Below, piece by piece: positions 41,396-50,754 of a stretch of DNA of 64,000 nt; position 1 is the stretch's first letter; every line of letters starts with the position of its first letter. The stretch spans positions 1,054,001 through 1,118,000 of the forward strand of contig OY723285.1 in NCBI GenBank assembly GCA_963210315.1, written 5' to 3'. The notes under the pieces were generated by a model that saw only the letters and a list, made by a program, of their open reading frames with translations, searched no databases and had not been told where the DNA came from. Source of the stretch: Rhynchopus euleeides. Taxonomy: Eukaryota; Euglenozoa; Diplonemea; Diplonemida; Diplonemidae. The position numbers and the translations under genes were made by a program.

Positions 41396-43236
41396 AGTGG
41401 GTCCCGACCGGTTGGCCGTGTACCGGTCGGTGGACCGGTATACGGACCTGACCCGCACTGAGTCATCTCAGACCTATGGGTTTCAGTCCCAGTGTCAGAT
41501 TCAGACCTACTGATCCAGAACCGCACCCTCTCCTTCCACACCAATTGTATCCGCTGCTCATGGGTCCGACTGACGACGATAGCAATGACGATGGCTCCAT
41601 AGCAAAGATGGCTACCACTGTCAAAGCTCATCTGGAACAGAAACTGTCCCAGATGGAAGTCTCCTGTATAAATACAGGGTTCGGGTTTCCCACGAGTGTA
41701 ACGCAGATACGTGCAGGTGTGTCAAGAGAGTGTGCAGCTCACAGCAGTTCCTCATCCTTGGTTCTGAACCCCACAGTTCTTCGAATCACAGTGACAACAG
41801 GGAGGCCAGATCCAAAGATCAGGCTTTCCCAGACGCGGTTCAACTGGTGACGACCGTTGTTGAGAGACCGGAGCGGAGGTCGACGTCGGCTTATCTCATG
41901 CTACGGCAGGGGTGAGGACTCAGCCGCCACCCCGGGTGGTTTGCAGGTTGAACAGGTTGTGTGGTTCCATTGATCAACATAGGTCGGCCTGTCTGATAAG
42001 ACTCAGCCACCCTGCGGGTCAATTTATTCTAAAAAGGCGCCTTTTTGACCAAAAGGCAAAATTTCCTCCCATCATGCTCCCGTACCACAGAGGCCTGCCT
42101 CTGTGTATGTGTACGTTTTGCGATGACGGGGTGTGGAACCTGGCGTAGACCGAGCTACAACACAGGCGCCGTGGGTCAATTTTTTTTAGAAAAGGCCTTG
42201 ACCAAAGGCATCCCCCTAACACTTAATTGCTCTGCTTCAACCTGAACCGACCCTCTAGGCAGCGTGAGGTGGCTACGTCGAGCCACTTCGTGGACAGCTG
42301 CAGTACCCTTCCCTTGTGTTCCTCTGTCAGGGGAACAACACAATAGCAGCATACGTATTGTTTCATTTCAGTCAGCCAAGGAAAGTCGAGGAGTTCGAGC
42401 CGTTGAACAGTAACCAGAGGATGACAAGCAGGTTGAATATGCAAGCAGTGATCTCCTGTGTACCCTTGGACCCACATTAAACTCGAACTGAAGCCCTCAG
42501 TCGTCCTTGACCAGATTCAGACCCGCTTTTCCAGAACCGCACCCCCTCCCTCCACTCCAAGTGTATCCGCTGCTCATGGGCCCACGTGACCACAAAGACT
42601 TAATCGTGACTCCATAGCAAAGATGGCTACCACGCTCAAGACCATCTGTGAACAGACGGTGGTCTCCTGTTTCCAGGGGTATGGAATTACCACGAGTGTA
42701 ATGCAGGTACGGTAGGTGTGTCAAGAAGGTTTGCAGCTCACAGCAGGTCGTCATCTTCGTTCTGAACCTTGGTTCTGAAGTCGACAGCTCCTCAAGTCGG
42801 AGGCACACAAAGGATGGGTTCCGCAACTGTCCAACTATCTACAGACTCACAGCCCAGAAGGTGCAGTCCAGGTTCCACAGAGCAAATTAAATGTTAGCAT
42901 TTCTGCACAACTACCGTATCGCAAATCGCAGCGGCGGTAGAAGTGACTGACTCTAAAACGGCGAGGTATCAGTCTTGACGCTGGAAAATTCCGTTCGGAA
43001 ATACCAAACACATCCAGAAAGTGGAAGGAATGGGCGCCAAGATGATGCGAACGATTTTTGGGGGGAGGGGGTGGACTGCCCTGTATCGTGATACCCGTGA
43101 GGGTAAAAAAATACAGGGCAGGGAGGCACAGGCGCAGGCACAACAGAGGCAATACATAGGCAGGCACCAATGGGAAAAGCGACCTCTTCTGGGACAGGCT
43201 GGGGAGGGGGGTGGGGAGGGCGGCGCTGGGGCGGCT
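41396..43236. other. Diverged direct repeats, no clear gene
   Basis: 41505-41800 and 42520-42830 are direct repeats of one another (CAGAACCGCACCCTCTCCTTC; CATAGCAAAGATGGCTACCA; GTGCAGCTCACAGCAG). Between them, 42010-42200 has a short repeat around GTCAATTT and AAAAGGC. Nothing else is recognised. Confidence 0.5.
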
Positions 43237-43398
43237 GCATGCGGTACCTGCGGTTCCGGTCCGGATTTTCGTCCGGACCGGTGCCGCATTTGAGGGGCAA
43301 AAATCTGATTTCCGAGGCCCGGGAATGGTCGCAGTGGCTTCAAATGGCCAAAAACTTTCAATTTACCCCCCGGGAAAAAAATTCGAAAGGGTCCCCCT
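43237..43398. repeat. Tandem unit 1 of the AACCGGTT-associated repeat
   Basis: GCATGCGGTACCTGCGGTTC to AAAGGGTCCCCCT. The same 165-bp block is at 44681-44843. The hAT-like element at 43399 inserted into this unit, leaving the second block as the uninserted version. Confidence 0.8.
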
Positions 43399-44602
43399 CA
43401 GGGCTGTTCCTAACTGGGGGGCTTGTTCCCCACTTTCAGGATTCTGAACTTTTTTTCTAAGAATTTTTGTAAGGGGAAAAAAAGTTTTTTTCTAAGAATT
43501 TTGTTAGGGGATTTTTTTCTAAGGTTGTTTCGCAGAGGAAAAAACCTTTTCTAAGTTTTCCCCAGTCGACAGGGCGCGCACAAGGATGGAAGGGAAGTCT
43601 GTCCCACGTACCGTTCGCCTTGCTGGCCAACTGGAGAGCCAGACGTTCACTACCGTGGCCTCCGGCGGCTGGGGGGCTCCGCCCCCCAGACCCCCCTGTG
43701 GCGTACGTCTCGTACTCAAGTCCTTCGAATCCCATCAGGTCGGGGTCCAACCACTCCAGTCGCCTCTGAGGACGCAGCCAACTCGCACAGAATCTGTACG
43801 CCCACACGAACAGATGTTCGCTACCGTGGCCTCCGGCGGCTGGGGGGCTCCGCCCCCCAGACCCCCCATGTAGCGTGTGCCCGTCCATCTATCTCACTTC
43901 CCTGGGTACAGTGCAGCGTAGGAGGTCAGCGCCGCATCCATGAAGCGCTTCTTCGAAGCCTGACTGACATCGGACAGGAGGTCGGGCTTCCCCACCTGGG
44001 AGGTACACTTGCCGCGTTCGCGACATGCGTGACACGCGACACGCTACCTGAAACGTGAGTGTGCCTTGCTAACACGGGCATTTCAACGGTCTGCCGACGA
44101 CCGTTCCCCAAACCAGTAAACCAGCAGTTTTGGAAAATCGGAGAGATCACCCTACTGCGCTGAATATGGTGCGCACCACTGCAAAAATCCCCGGGAGCTT
44201 TTGGGCTTTCAGACCTGAAGGGGCCAGCAGGGCCAGCGTCGGGGAGTGGCAGCTTTGTAACTGTCCTCCAGCTGCTGGCATGTCCAGCCCTGCGAGAGTG
44301 CCAAGGTGTATTGAGTCCCTGCGGAGCACAACCCCCGATGAGAACGAGTGCCAGATGATCCTCATTCATTTTCAGCTGTAACGCGCATGAGGGGCACTCT
44401 CTGCCGCAAGCATCTCTGGGCATCACTCGAGAGCTGTCAATGATGACGCGGAGAGAAATCAGAGAAAAAGTCCCGCCTGACGGGCACGCGCCTGGAAACT
44501 GTGGGGGGGCGAGCAAAAAATCCCTTGTAAAAATTCTTAGAAAAAACCTGGTTCCCCGACCCAAAAAACCTGGAAAAAGGGCTCGTTCCCCGCCCAGGCC
44601 TG
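43399..44602. mobile_element. hAT-like element, family I copy 1
   Basis: The ends CAGGGCTG and CAGGCCTG are short inverted repeats, with a perfect 8-bp duplication GTCCCCCT (43391-43398, 44603-44610). The uninserted site AGGGTCCCCCTATAGAAAT survives at about 44831-44850. It carries two hairpin modules (43651-43696, 43821-43867) and a TTTTTTCTAAGAATTTTG array at its left. It is nearly identical to 59937-61144. No transposase is encoded; the 272-residue minus frame at 43926-44744 runs past the element and is not called. Confidence 0.92.
43651..43867 (+). repeat. GC hairpin module, pair 5
   Basis: Two intact modules about 170 bp apart inside hAT family I copy 1. Confidence 0.9.
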
Positions 44603-44635
44603 GTCCCCCTATAGAAATCCAGTCAGGACTGCGTG

Positions 44636-45160
44636 AACCGGTTCTAGAACCGGTTCGCGAACCGGTTTCTGCCAGTTTCTGCATGCGGTACCTGCGGTTC
44701 CGGTCCGGATTTTCGTCCGGACCGGTACCGCATTTGAGGGGCAAGAATCTGATTTCCGAGGCCCGGGAATGGTCGCAGTGGCTTCAAATGGCCAAAAACG
44801 TTCAATTTACCCCCCCGAAAAAAAAATTCGAAAGGGTCCCCCTATAGAAATCCGGTCAGGACTGGGGGAACCGGTTTCAGAACCGGTTCTGGAACCGGTT
44901 CGTGAACCGGTTCTGAAACCGGTTCACGAACCGGTTCCGGAACCGGTTCGTGAACCGGTTCTCGAACCGGTTCTGAAACCGGTTCCTGCAAACCGGTTCA
45001 CGAACCGGTTTTTGCCAGTTTCAGAACCGGTCCCAGCCGGTTCTGAACCTGTCCTCAACCGGTTCGGATTTGTCAGTAACCGGTTTGCCGTTGTGATTTC
45101 AACCGGTTCCCAAACCGGTTCCCAAGGAACCGGTTACTGTTTTCAAACCGGTTCAGGAGA
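44636..45160. repeat. AACCGGTT palindrome array 2
   Basis: More than 20 AACCGGTT octamers or one-base variants, with the links CGTG, TCTGA and CTCG, interrupted by tandem unit 2 (44681-44843). It lies immediately downstream of the hAT-like insertion and is related to array 1 at 41.2 kb. Confidence 0.85.
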
Positions 45161-46570
45161 TTTCTGCCAGCGCGTCGTGTGGGTGGTAGTGGGTAGGGGG
45201 GGGGGGGGGGGGCAGGCGTTCGATCAGAAGAGGGGAAAAAATATGCATTTCAGCGAATCCGCCCCACACACCAAAAAAAATATATCGAGGGAACAAGATC
45301 GGGGGACAAAAACAAAACAAAACTGGCACAGCCTCAACACACACACAATGGGAGCGTCAAGGCACTGAGATGGGTGTGGGGGGGGGGGGGGGGGGGGAGG
45401 TGAGTGTGGGGTGAAGCAGAAGACGGGTGAAATCACGTAGCTTGGCTTCCTCCCCCTCCTCCTCCTTCAGTTTAAACTTCATACCCCCCCTCCATCCCAC
45501 CACCTGCACCCCGCGTGCCTGCAGGAGGGAAGCGAATTTCCTCCACGTTTGGGCTATCTTTGCAACCCCCTCTCTCCCCGCGCTCATCACCGAAGAACAC
45601 TTTGCAGCGGCGTCTGCTTGGGGGAGGAATCCAGGCTGGAGGGCGCTGCTGCCAAGGCCCCGCGAGGCGAATAACCCAAAACCGACTGCAGCGGGGTGTT
45701 TTTTTTTTTTTTTTTTTTGCTTGCCCGTCAGGTGGACCACCGGGTGGGGAGAGAACCGGTGTGAGGCACTTGGGTCCGTCCAGGTGGGCAGGGAACCTGG
45801 GGGCGGGGGGCCTCAAATCCCTCTCTCTCATGCGCTCTCTGGGCACAATGGCCTGTGTCTCATCCCATCCACCACCAAACCTCCCAGGCACAACGAGACA
45901 AGGTCTTGACACACATCCTCACTTCCCCAGACCCCGACCGCCCTCTTCCATCCCATGACCCAGTCCGAAGGCAAATAAGCGTGAAAGGTAATGCAGAAGG
46001 ACAAGAATAGCAGTGACGGTGGATCCAGGGAGCCAAATTTCCTGGATTACTGGTGCCATGGTGCTCATGGGGGCCAAAACCAGGGCGATCTCCTGTAGGG
46101 ATGGCACTTTGACGAGGCTCCCTGGGTCCGCCTATCGGGGGCGCCAAAACGGGCAACGACGGGGGTAAAAAGGGATGAGGCGGGAGGGCACCTGGAGGGG
46201 GGACCCGTGACCTGGCAGAGAAGGTAACGAAACGCGGGGCAGAGGGGCATGCAGTGACGGCGGTGGGTCCTGTGAGTTGGGATGCCTATTCCCTGGTGCT
46301 GTGGTGCTCACAGGGCCGGGGACAGGGGGTCTCGTTGAGGGACAACACTGAACTGACTCGTCGGGCCGACCGTGCCTGCCGCGAGGGGGAGTTGGGGGGG
46401 GAGGGGGGGGGGGGGGGACGGAGAAGGGGGTATTCACAGCACCTGTGTGTGCTCTACTGCACAAAGGCATCTGGTCTAGGGGGGGGGATCTACCTCCACT
46501 CAAAACTCTACTCTATACTCTACGTAGTCGAGCGGGGACCTGCTCCTTGCAGGTTCGACCACTCTGGCCC
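45161..46570. other. Intergenic DNA with homopolymer runs
   Basis: G runs at 45196-45212, 45378-45398 and 46404-46417, and 19 T at 45700-45718. 45727-45813 (AGGTGGACCACCGGGTGGGG ...) is repeated at 57010-57104. No gene is supported. Confidence 0.4.
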
Positions 46571-47335
46571 TCACTGGGTGGCGGCGCCTGTCGCGCGCGG
46601 CGCGGCGCGGCGTGATCCCTGGGACGCTGTCCCCGCTGTCGCGCGACGCATGCCCGCTGCGGTGTACATCCTCGAGTTGAGGTTATTGTACAGCCTCTGC
46701 TCCTCTCTGTCTTGGAGGCGGACCTTGCAACGCCACGCATGCAGGGCTCGCCTCGCGGACTTGAACTCCTCCTCCGGGGAGCCAGGCTCTGGGGTGAACA
46801 GGGCGTCCCATTCAGCCACCGTCTTGGGGACGTCGGCGTCGTCAGCTGGGGTGCCTTTGTCGGCAGCCGTCGCGCTGCGCTTCCTGTCCGGGGGAGAGGC
46901 TGACACGTCACGGTCGGCCTTCCGCTTGCCTGTGTGCTGCGACGCTGAGGGGGCTGGTGCGTTCTCGCTGGTGGAGCCGCCCTGCTGCGCGTCGGAGGTG
47001 GAGTCGGTGGAGGAGGTGGAGGAGGTGGAGGGCTGAGCGGTCGCGTTCGACGAGGGGGCTGGTGCTGTAGAAGCAGAGGGAGAGCCGCCCGAGGTCGTGT
47101 GTGCGTTACCGTCCGTCGCAGCCCCGTCGCCTCCTCGGTCCGGCGGACGGGTACATGTCTCTCCGTCCGACACACAGCCCGTGCACGCTAGGCGATTGCA
47201 GCCTATGCATTCCCAGTGGGGCGTTCGGGTGTCAAACGGCTGCTCACATCTGACACACAGCACCGACAGTTCGGCTGTCCCCCCGTCTACTGCAGCGGGG
47301 TGTACTGATGTGAGGCTGCTGAGGGTTGCTGCTGA
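46571..47335 (-). CDS. Zinc-ribbon, Ser/Thr-rich, basic frame; possible 3' exon of the upstream membrane gene
   Basis: The frame has no ATG at its apparent start (GTG at 47263) but is open upstream across the stop codon of the 47287 gene in another frame. It encodes a Cys cluster C-x2-C-x13-C-x2-C-x4-C-x2-C-x6-C (CVRCEQPF ... CIGCNRLACTGC), a long Ser/Thr/Ala-rich linker with basic patches (TGKRKADRD, PDRKRS), and a C-terminal charged helix (RALHAWRCKVRLQDREEQRL). Several CAG acceptors (for example CATTCAG near 47336) could splice the membrane-protein message into it. Alternatives: an independent gene with an unseen first exon, or a captured fragment. Confidence 0.45.
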   Translation of the reverse strand, partial: SAATLSSLTSVHPAAVDGGTAELSVLCVRCEQPFDTRTPHWECIGCNRLACTGCVSDGETCTRPPDRGGDGAATDGNAHTTSGGSPSASTAPAPSSNATAQPSTSSTSSTDSTSDAQQGGSTSENAPAPSASQHTGKRKADRDVSASPPDRKRSATAADKGTPADDADVPKTVAEWDALFTPEPGSPEEEFKSARRALHAWRCKVRLQDREEQRLYNNLNSRMYTAAGMRRATAGTASQGSRRAAPRATGAATQ

Positions 47336-50300
47336 ATGCCGCCACCACCACCACCAGCATCACCACAGCCACACCCCGCCAAACCTCCATCCGGCGCATC
47401 GAGCCCGTGAGAAGTCTCGTCGCGGGGAGGAGGCTGTATCAACGCCACCCGTAAGGACTGCTCCGGCACGGAGCACCCCTCGAGCGTCTTCCCTGCTGGC
47501 AGACCGCTCTGCGCTCCTAGCAAAGGGAATGCCATTTCAGAGGCGCCGCCACCGACACCACCACCACCGCCGCCACCACCGCCTGCCCCATCAGATGCGT
47601 TGGACCAATCCCGCGTCGTTTGGTTTTCGCAGAGTCCCCAACCGGTTCTGGCTGTGTCCCCGCCGACCAGCCCCAGCAGGTCGTCTATGGAGCTCTGGTG
47701 GAAGGTGTCGCCCAGACGTGACCCGGCTGTGACGTCCTCCTGCGTGATGTCCCCCATCGGTGTGAGGGGGAGGCCTCTGTTCTTCAGCACGCCCCCGCAG
47801 GGGGGGAGCGGGTCGGTCTGCCTCAGCACGTCCTCCTGCAGCGCGCTGCGCCTCCCCGAGACGATGAGGTAGGATTCGACAAGCAGATCCGTCACGACGC
47901 GCACAGCCAGCAGGGCGACGGAGAACATGAGGAGGTTGCTTGCGACGGTGTGCCCCCAATACACCTCAGACTCGGTATAGTACCCTAGGGCGAGAAAGGA
48001 CATTGAGGCTGCCTGGCAGCCGAGTGAGATGATGTCGAATATGCTGTCACGATACCTCACTTTGGGCCACACCGCGGCTTCGATCATCAGCTGGAGGGTG
48101 AGGGTTATTGCGCAGGCGACTTTGACATGCCCGCACCCGCGTGGCGTGACGGGCTGCGTGCTCTGCATGGCGCTGAGCGCAAAATCCGCCGACATCTCCA
48201 CAAAGGAGAACCACACCATCTCCTGCCTGTATGGGCGGATCACGCTTGAGAAACGCTGCACCCACAGGGCGGAGCGCAGCCGGTTCACCCACTCCCCATG
48301 CCCCACCACTATAGAAAACCACGGGCGGTTGGACCTGCCCTCCGCAATGGCGTATATCGCAAACTTCGGCACGCCTTGTGTGACGGAGGTAATCACGTAG
48401 AGAGGGGTTAGGACGCAGAGAAGGACGCTGGCGCATCCGAGGATAAGCTCCATGGGGGAGCTCCCGTCCTGAATGAGGAGCGTCATGCCTGCGAGGCTGA
48501 CGCCCTGGTAGAGGAATTGGAAGATGAAGAGGGGTGCGGAGGGGAGCCGCATGAAGCCCTGCGTGTCGAGCCCGCGGAACCATTCGGGGAACACCTTGGG
48601 CCCCCCGGAGTTTGTCGCGCAGAAGATGAGGAAGCAGAAGAGGCTGAATCCGAGGATGATGCTGACATTCCCCACGACAGCGCCTGCTGCGGCACTTCCG
48701 GCGATGGTGATACCCGTCGGGTGGAGTGGGGCTGGCATGTCGGCAATGCATGGCTTCCCCAGCAGGGCCAGCCGCATCGCACTGCCTGCGGCAGGTCCCG
48801 AGGATATAACAGCACCCACAGCAGCCGCTGTCACCCCAAGCTGTAACGGCCTCTGCTGCACAACCTCCTTTATCAAGATGGGGTCCGTCGGCTTGATCAC
48901 AGCCTCAGTCACATTCCCATCCGGCTCAGGGGTCACAGGCGCTGGAGTCGCAGGTGCAGATGTCTCGCCCGCCGGGGTTTCTCCACCCCACGTCGGCAGC
49001 GGCACCTGCGTCGGAGGGAAGGTTGCTGGCGGTTCCGTCTCCGGAATCCCCGTGGGGGGCACACCGGTCGGCTCAGCCGTGGGTGGGATTGGGGTCTCCG
49101 GCGCATCGGTGGGAGGGGCCGGGGTGCTCGGGGCTGGGGTCGCTTCGAAGAAGTGCCACACAGCCTTCGAGACCCCCCCACTTCCCTTGGAGATCACCGC
49201 GTCCTTTGCTGGGGCTGCCGGGGGTTGGATGACGAAGCCTGGCTTCGCCAGGTCTGCCCCGTAGAGGATGGAGATCTCAGCTATGTCGAGAGGGTCATCT
49301 GCTCCGGTCATCTCGATGGACACCCGGTCAACGCTGAGCGCGTCGAAGAGGCAGCGGTAGACCAGGAAGTTGAGGGAGAATGTGTTTGCCCTGTTCAGCA
49401 GCCCCTTGCAGCTGTGGCCCGAGGAGGCGAACACCTTCACTTCGAAGGTGCTGCCGCTGGGGGCTTCGGGGAGTGTGTTCATCACAATCCTGACGCAGAT
49501 CGGGTGGGAGTGCACCCAGGTCGCCTCCGGTGAGCTGTTCAGCCAGCTGTCCTTCAGGTAGCTCCACGGGATGGGTTTTCCCCCATCGTCGATGAGCCAC
49601 TGGGCATAGTCGCGGAGGTGTTCCGATTGGTCCGCAAGCGCGAGGTTTTCATAAACTTCGAGGCTTCCGATGAGCCACCTGTCTGACCCGCCCGCCTTCA
49701 TGAAGACATCACGCGCCTCGGTGATGTCAAACCCGCAGTCGTTGTAGACCTGATTTATGTCACCCCGGGAGACGTAGCCGACCCTCCCCGCGATGCACTC
49801 CCCCCCCGATTTGGAGCGGATCTTCACATCGGAGTAGTCGTTTGTCCCACCATCGAGCTCCCTGCCTGTGATGATCTTCACGGTCCCAACCTCCGGCACA
49901 GCCACTGGGGGGATCTGGTAGTCCGAATCCTTCATCACCTCCCACAGCACCTCGCGCGGGTTGATCACCCCATCGTTGTCAACCCACGAGTTTGTGAAAT
50001 AGGCCGTGATCCCACTATACTTCACGTGGATCCAGTAGCCCGGGGAGAAGGACACCTCAACCTTCCACACCTCCCAGGCGTCACCGCCGGATATGCCGTA
50101 TATCTTGACGCCTTTGATCTGGGTGGCGGTGAAGGGGCACATGGCTGACAGGAGGAACAGCTCCCCGAGGGCTGCGCCGTACACCCGGGTTGCGAAGCAC
50201 TCTTCCCCGGAGGTGGAGCGGAAGTATGCATCGAAGGTAGCCGATGTGTCCCCCAGGCTGGCCAGCGAGGTCCACACCCTGCTGCGGAGATGATACACAG

Positions 50301-50754
50301 GGCGCCACCCCAGCTCCGTAGGTGTGGCGCCCGGGCTGCCCACCCATCCCGACTCAGATGCATGCATCGATGTGATAGCAAGAGTCAGCACCTCCTGTGT
50401 GCCCGGCGTGTCCCTGAGCATCTTTGCCGAGGCAATGAACCACGGGTCAATTGGAGACTGCCAGGTGATCGTGATGTGGCTCGCATCTGCGGTGGAGAAC
50501 TGGCACACCGAGTCGTTGAAGCTGTGGGTGTGCCCGGGGGAGGTGGGGCTGACATAGGCGATGGGGCAGGCCCGTGTGCCGTCGCGGTGGGTCAGGAAGA
50601 CGGCGAAGCTTCCGGTGGAGGTGGCGCTGCTGAAGTCACCTGTGGTGAGCTGCACGGAGCCACCGAGGGTGGCGGGCAGGCGGGATGTGGCGCTGAAGAG
50701 CAGCAGCAGGCACAGCAGAGGGGCTGGACGCCCTGTGCAACATCGCACGGCCAT
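47287..50754 (-). CDS. Large multipass membrane protein with four-repeat ectodomain and Pro-Thr stalk (paralog 2)
   Basis: 1155 residues from an ATG followed by a clear signal peptide (APLLCLLLLFSATS). There are four outer repeats at about 33-150, 155-265, 295-400 and 418-530, each with the G-x-x-C / C-x-F pair and a closing W strand as in paralog 1. A shorter Pro-Thr stalk covers 535-620. About seven helices lie at 691-716, 740-760, 766-788, 843-863, 875-896, 905-926 and 935-965. The TQGFMRLPSAPLFIFQFLYQ motif is nearly the same as in paralog 1. The cytosolic tail has a poly-Gly stretch (about 1055-1070) and ends PLQ. Same strand as paralog 1 and about 25 kb from it, so an older duplication now split by transposons. 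Function unknown; surface sensing or transport is plausible. Confidence 0.9.
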   Translation of the reverse strand: MAVRCCTGRPAPLLCLLLLFSATSRLPATLGGSVQLTTGDFSSATSTGSFAVFLTHRDGTRACPIAYVSPTSPGHTHSFNDSVCQFSTADASHITITWQSPIDPWFIASAKMLRDTPGTQEVLTLAITSMHASESGWVGSPGATPTELGWRPVYHLRSRVWTSLASLGDTSATFDAYFRSTSGEECFATRVYGAALGELFLLSAMCPFTATQIKGVKIYGISGGDAWEVWKVEVSFSPGYWIHVKYSGITAYFTNSWVDNDGVINPREVLWEVMKDSDYQIPPVAVPEVGTVKIITGRELDGGTNDYSDVKIRSKSGGECIAGRVGYVSRGDINQVYNDCGFDITEARDVFMKAGGSDRWLIGSLEVYENLALADQSEHLRDYAQWLIDDGGKPIPWSYLKDSWLNSSPEATWVHSHPICVRIVMNTLPEAPSGSTFEVKVFASSGHSCKGLLNRANTFSLNFLVYRCLFDALSVDRVSIEMTGADDPLDIAEISILYGADLAKPGFVIQPPAAPAKDAVISKGSGGVSKAVWHFFEATPAPSTPAPPTDAPETPIPPTAEPTGVPPTGIPETEPPATFPPTQVPLPTWGGETPAGETSAPATPAPVTPEPDGNVTEAVIKPTDPILIKEVVQQRPLQLGVTAAAVGAVISSGPAAGSAMRLALLGKPCIADMPAPLHPTGITIAGSAAAGAVVGNVSIILGFSLFCFLIFCATNSGGPKVFPEWFRGLDTQGFMRLPSAPLFIFQFLYQGVSLAGMTLLIQDGSSPMELILGCASVLLCVLTPLYVITSVTQGVPKFAIYAIAEGRSNRPWFSIVVGHGEWVNRLRSALWVQRFSSVIRPYRQEMVWFSFVEMSADFALSAMQSTQPVTPRGCGHVKVACAITLTLQLMIEAAVWPKVRYRDSIFDIISLGCQAASMSFLALGYYTESEVYWGHTVASNLLMFSVALLAVRVVTDLLVESYLIVSGRRSALQEDVLRQTDPLPPCGGVLKNRGLPLTPMGDITQEDVTAGSRLGDTFHQSSIDDLLGLVGGDTARTGWGLCENQTTRDWSNASDGAGGGGGGGGGVGGGASEMAFPLLGAQSGLPAGKTLEGCSVPEQSLRVALIQPPPRDETSHGLDAPDGGLAGCGCGDAGGGGGGIQQQPSAASHQYTPLQ

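Noticed and set aside
43926-44744. 272-codon minus frame
   Set aside because: It spans the inner part of a hAT-like element and its flanking array, so it cannot be one gene product.
44769-45368. 199-codon frame with EPV repeats
   Set aside because: Translation of the AACCGGTT array. Link lengths vary without respect to codons, and the other strand reads similarly.
46530-46590. tRNA-like box B (GGTTCGACC)
   Set aside because: No matching acceptor or anticodon stem upstream; it lies at the end of the zinc-ribbon frame.
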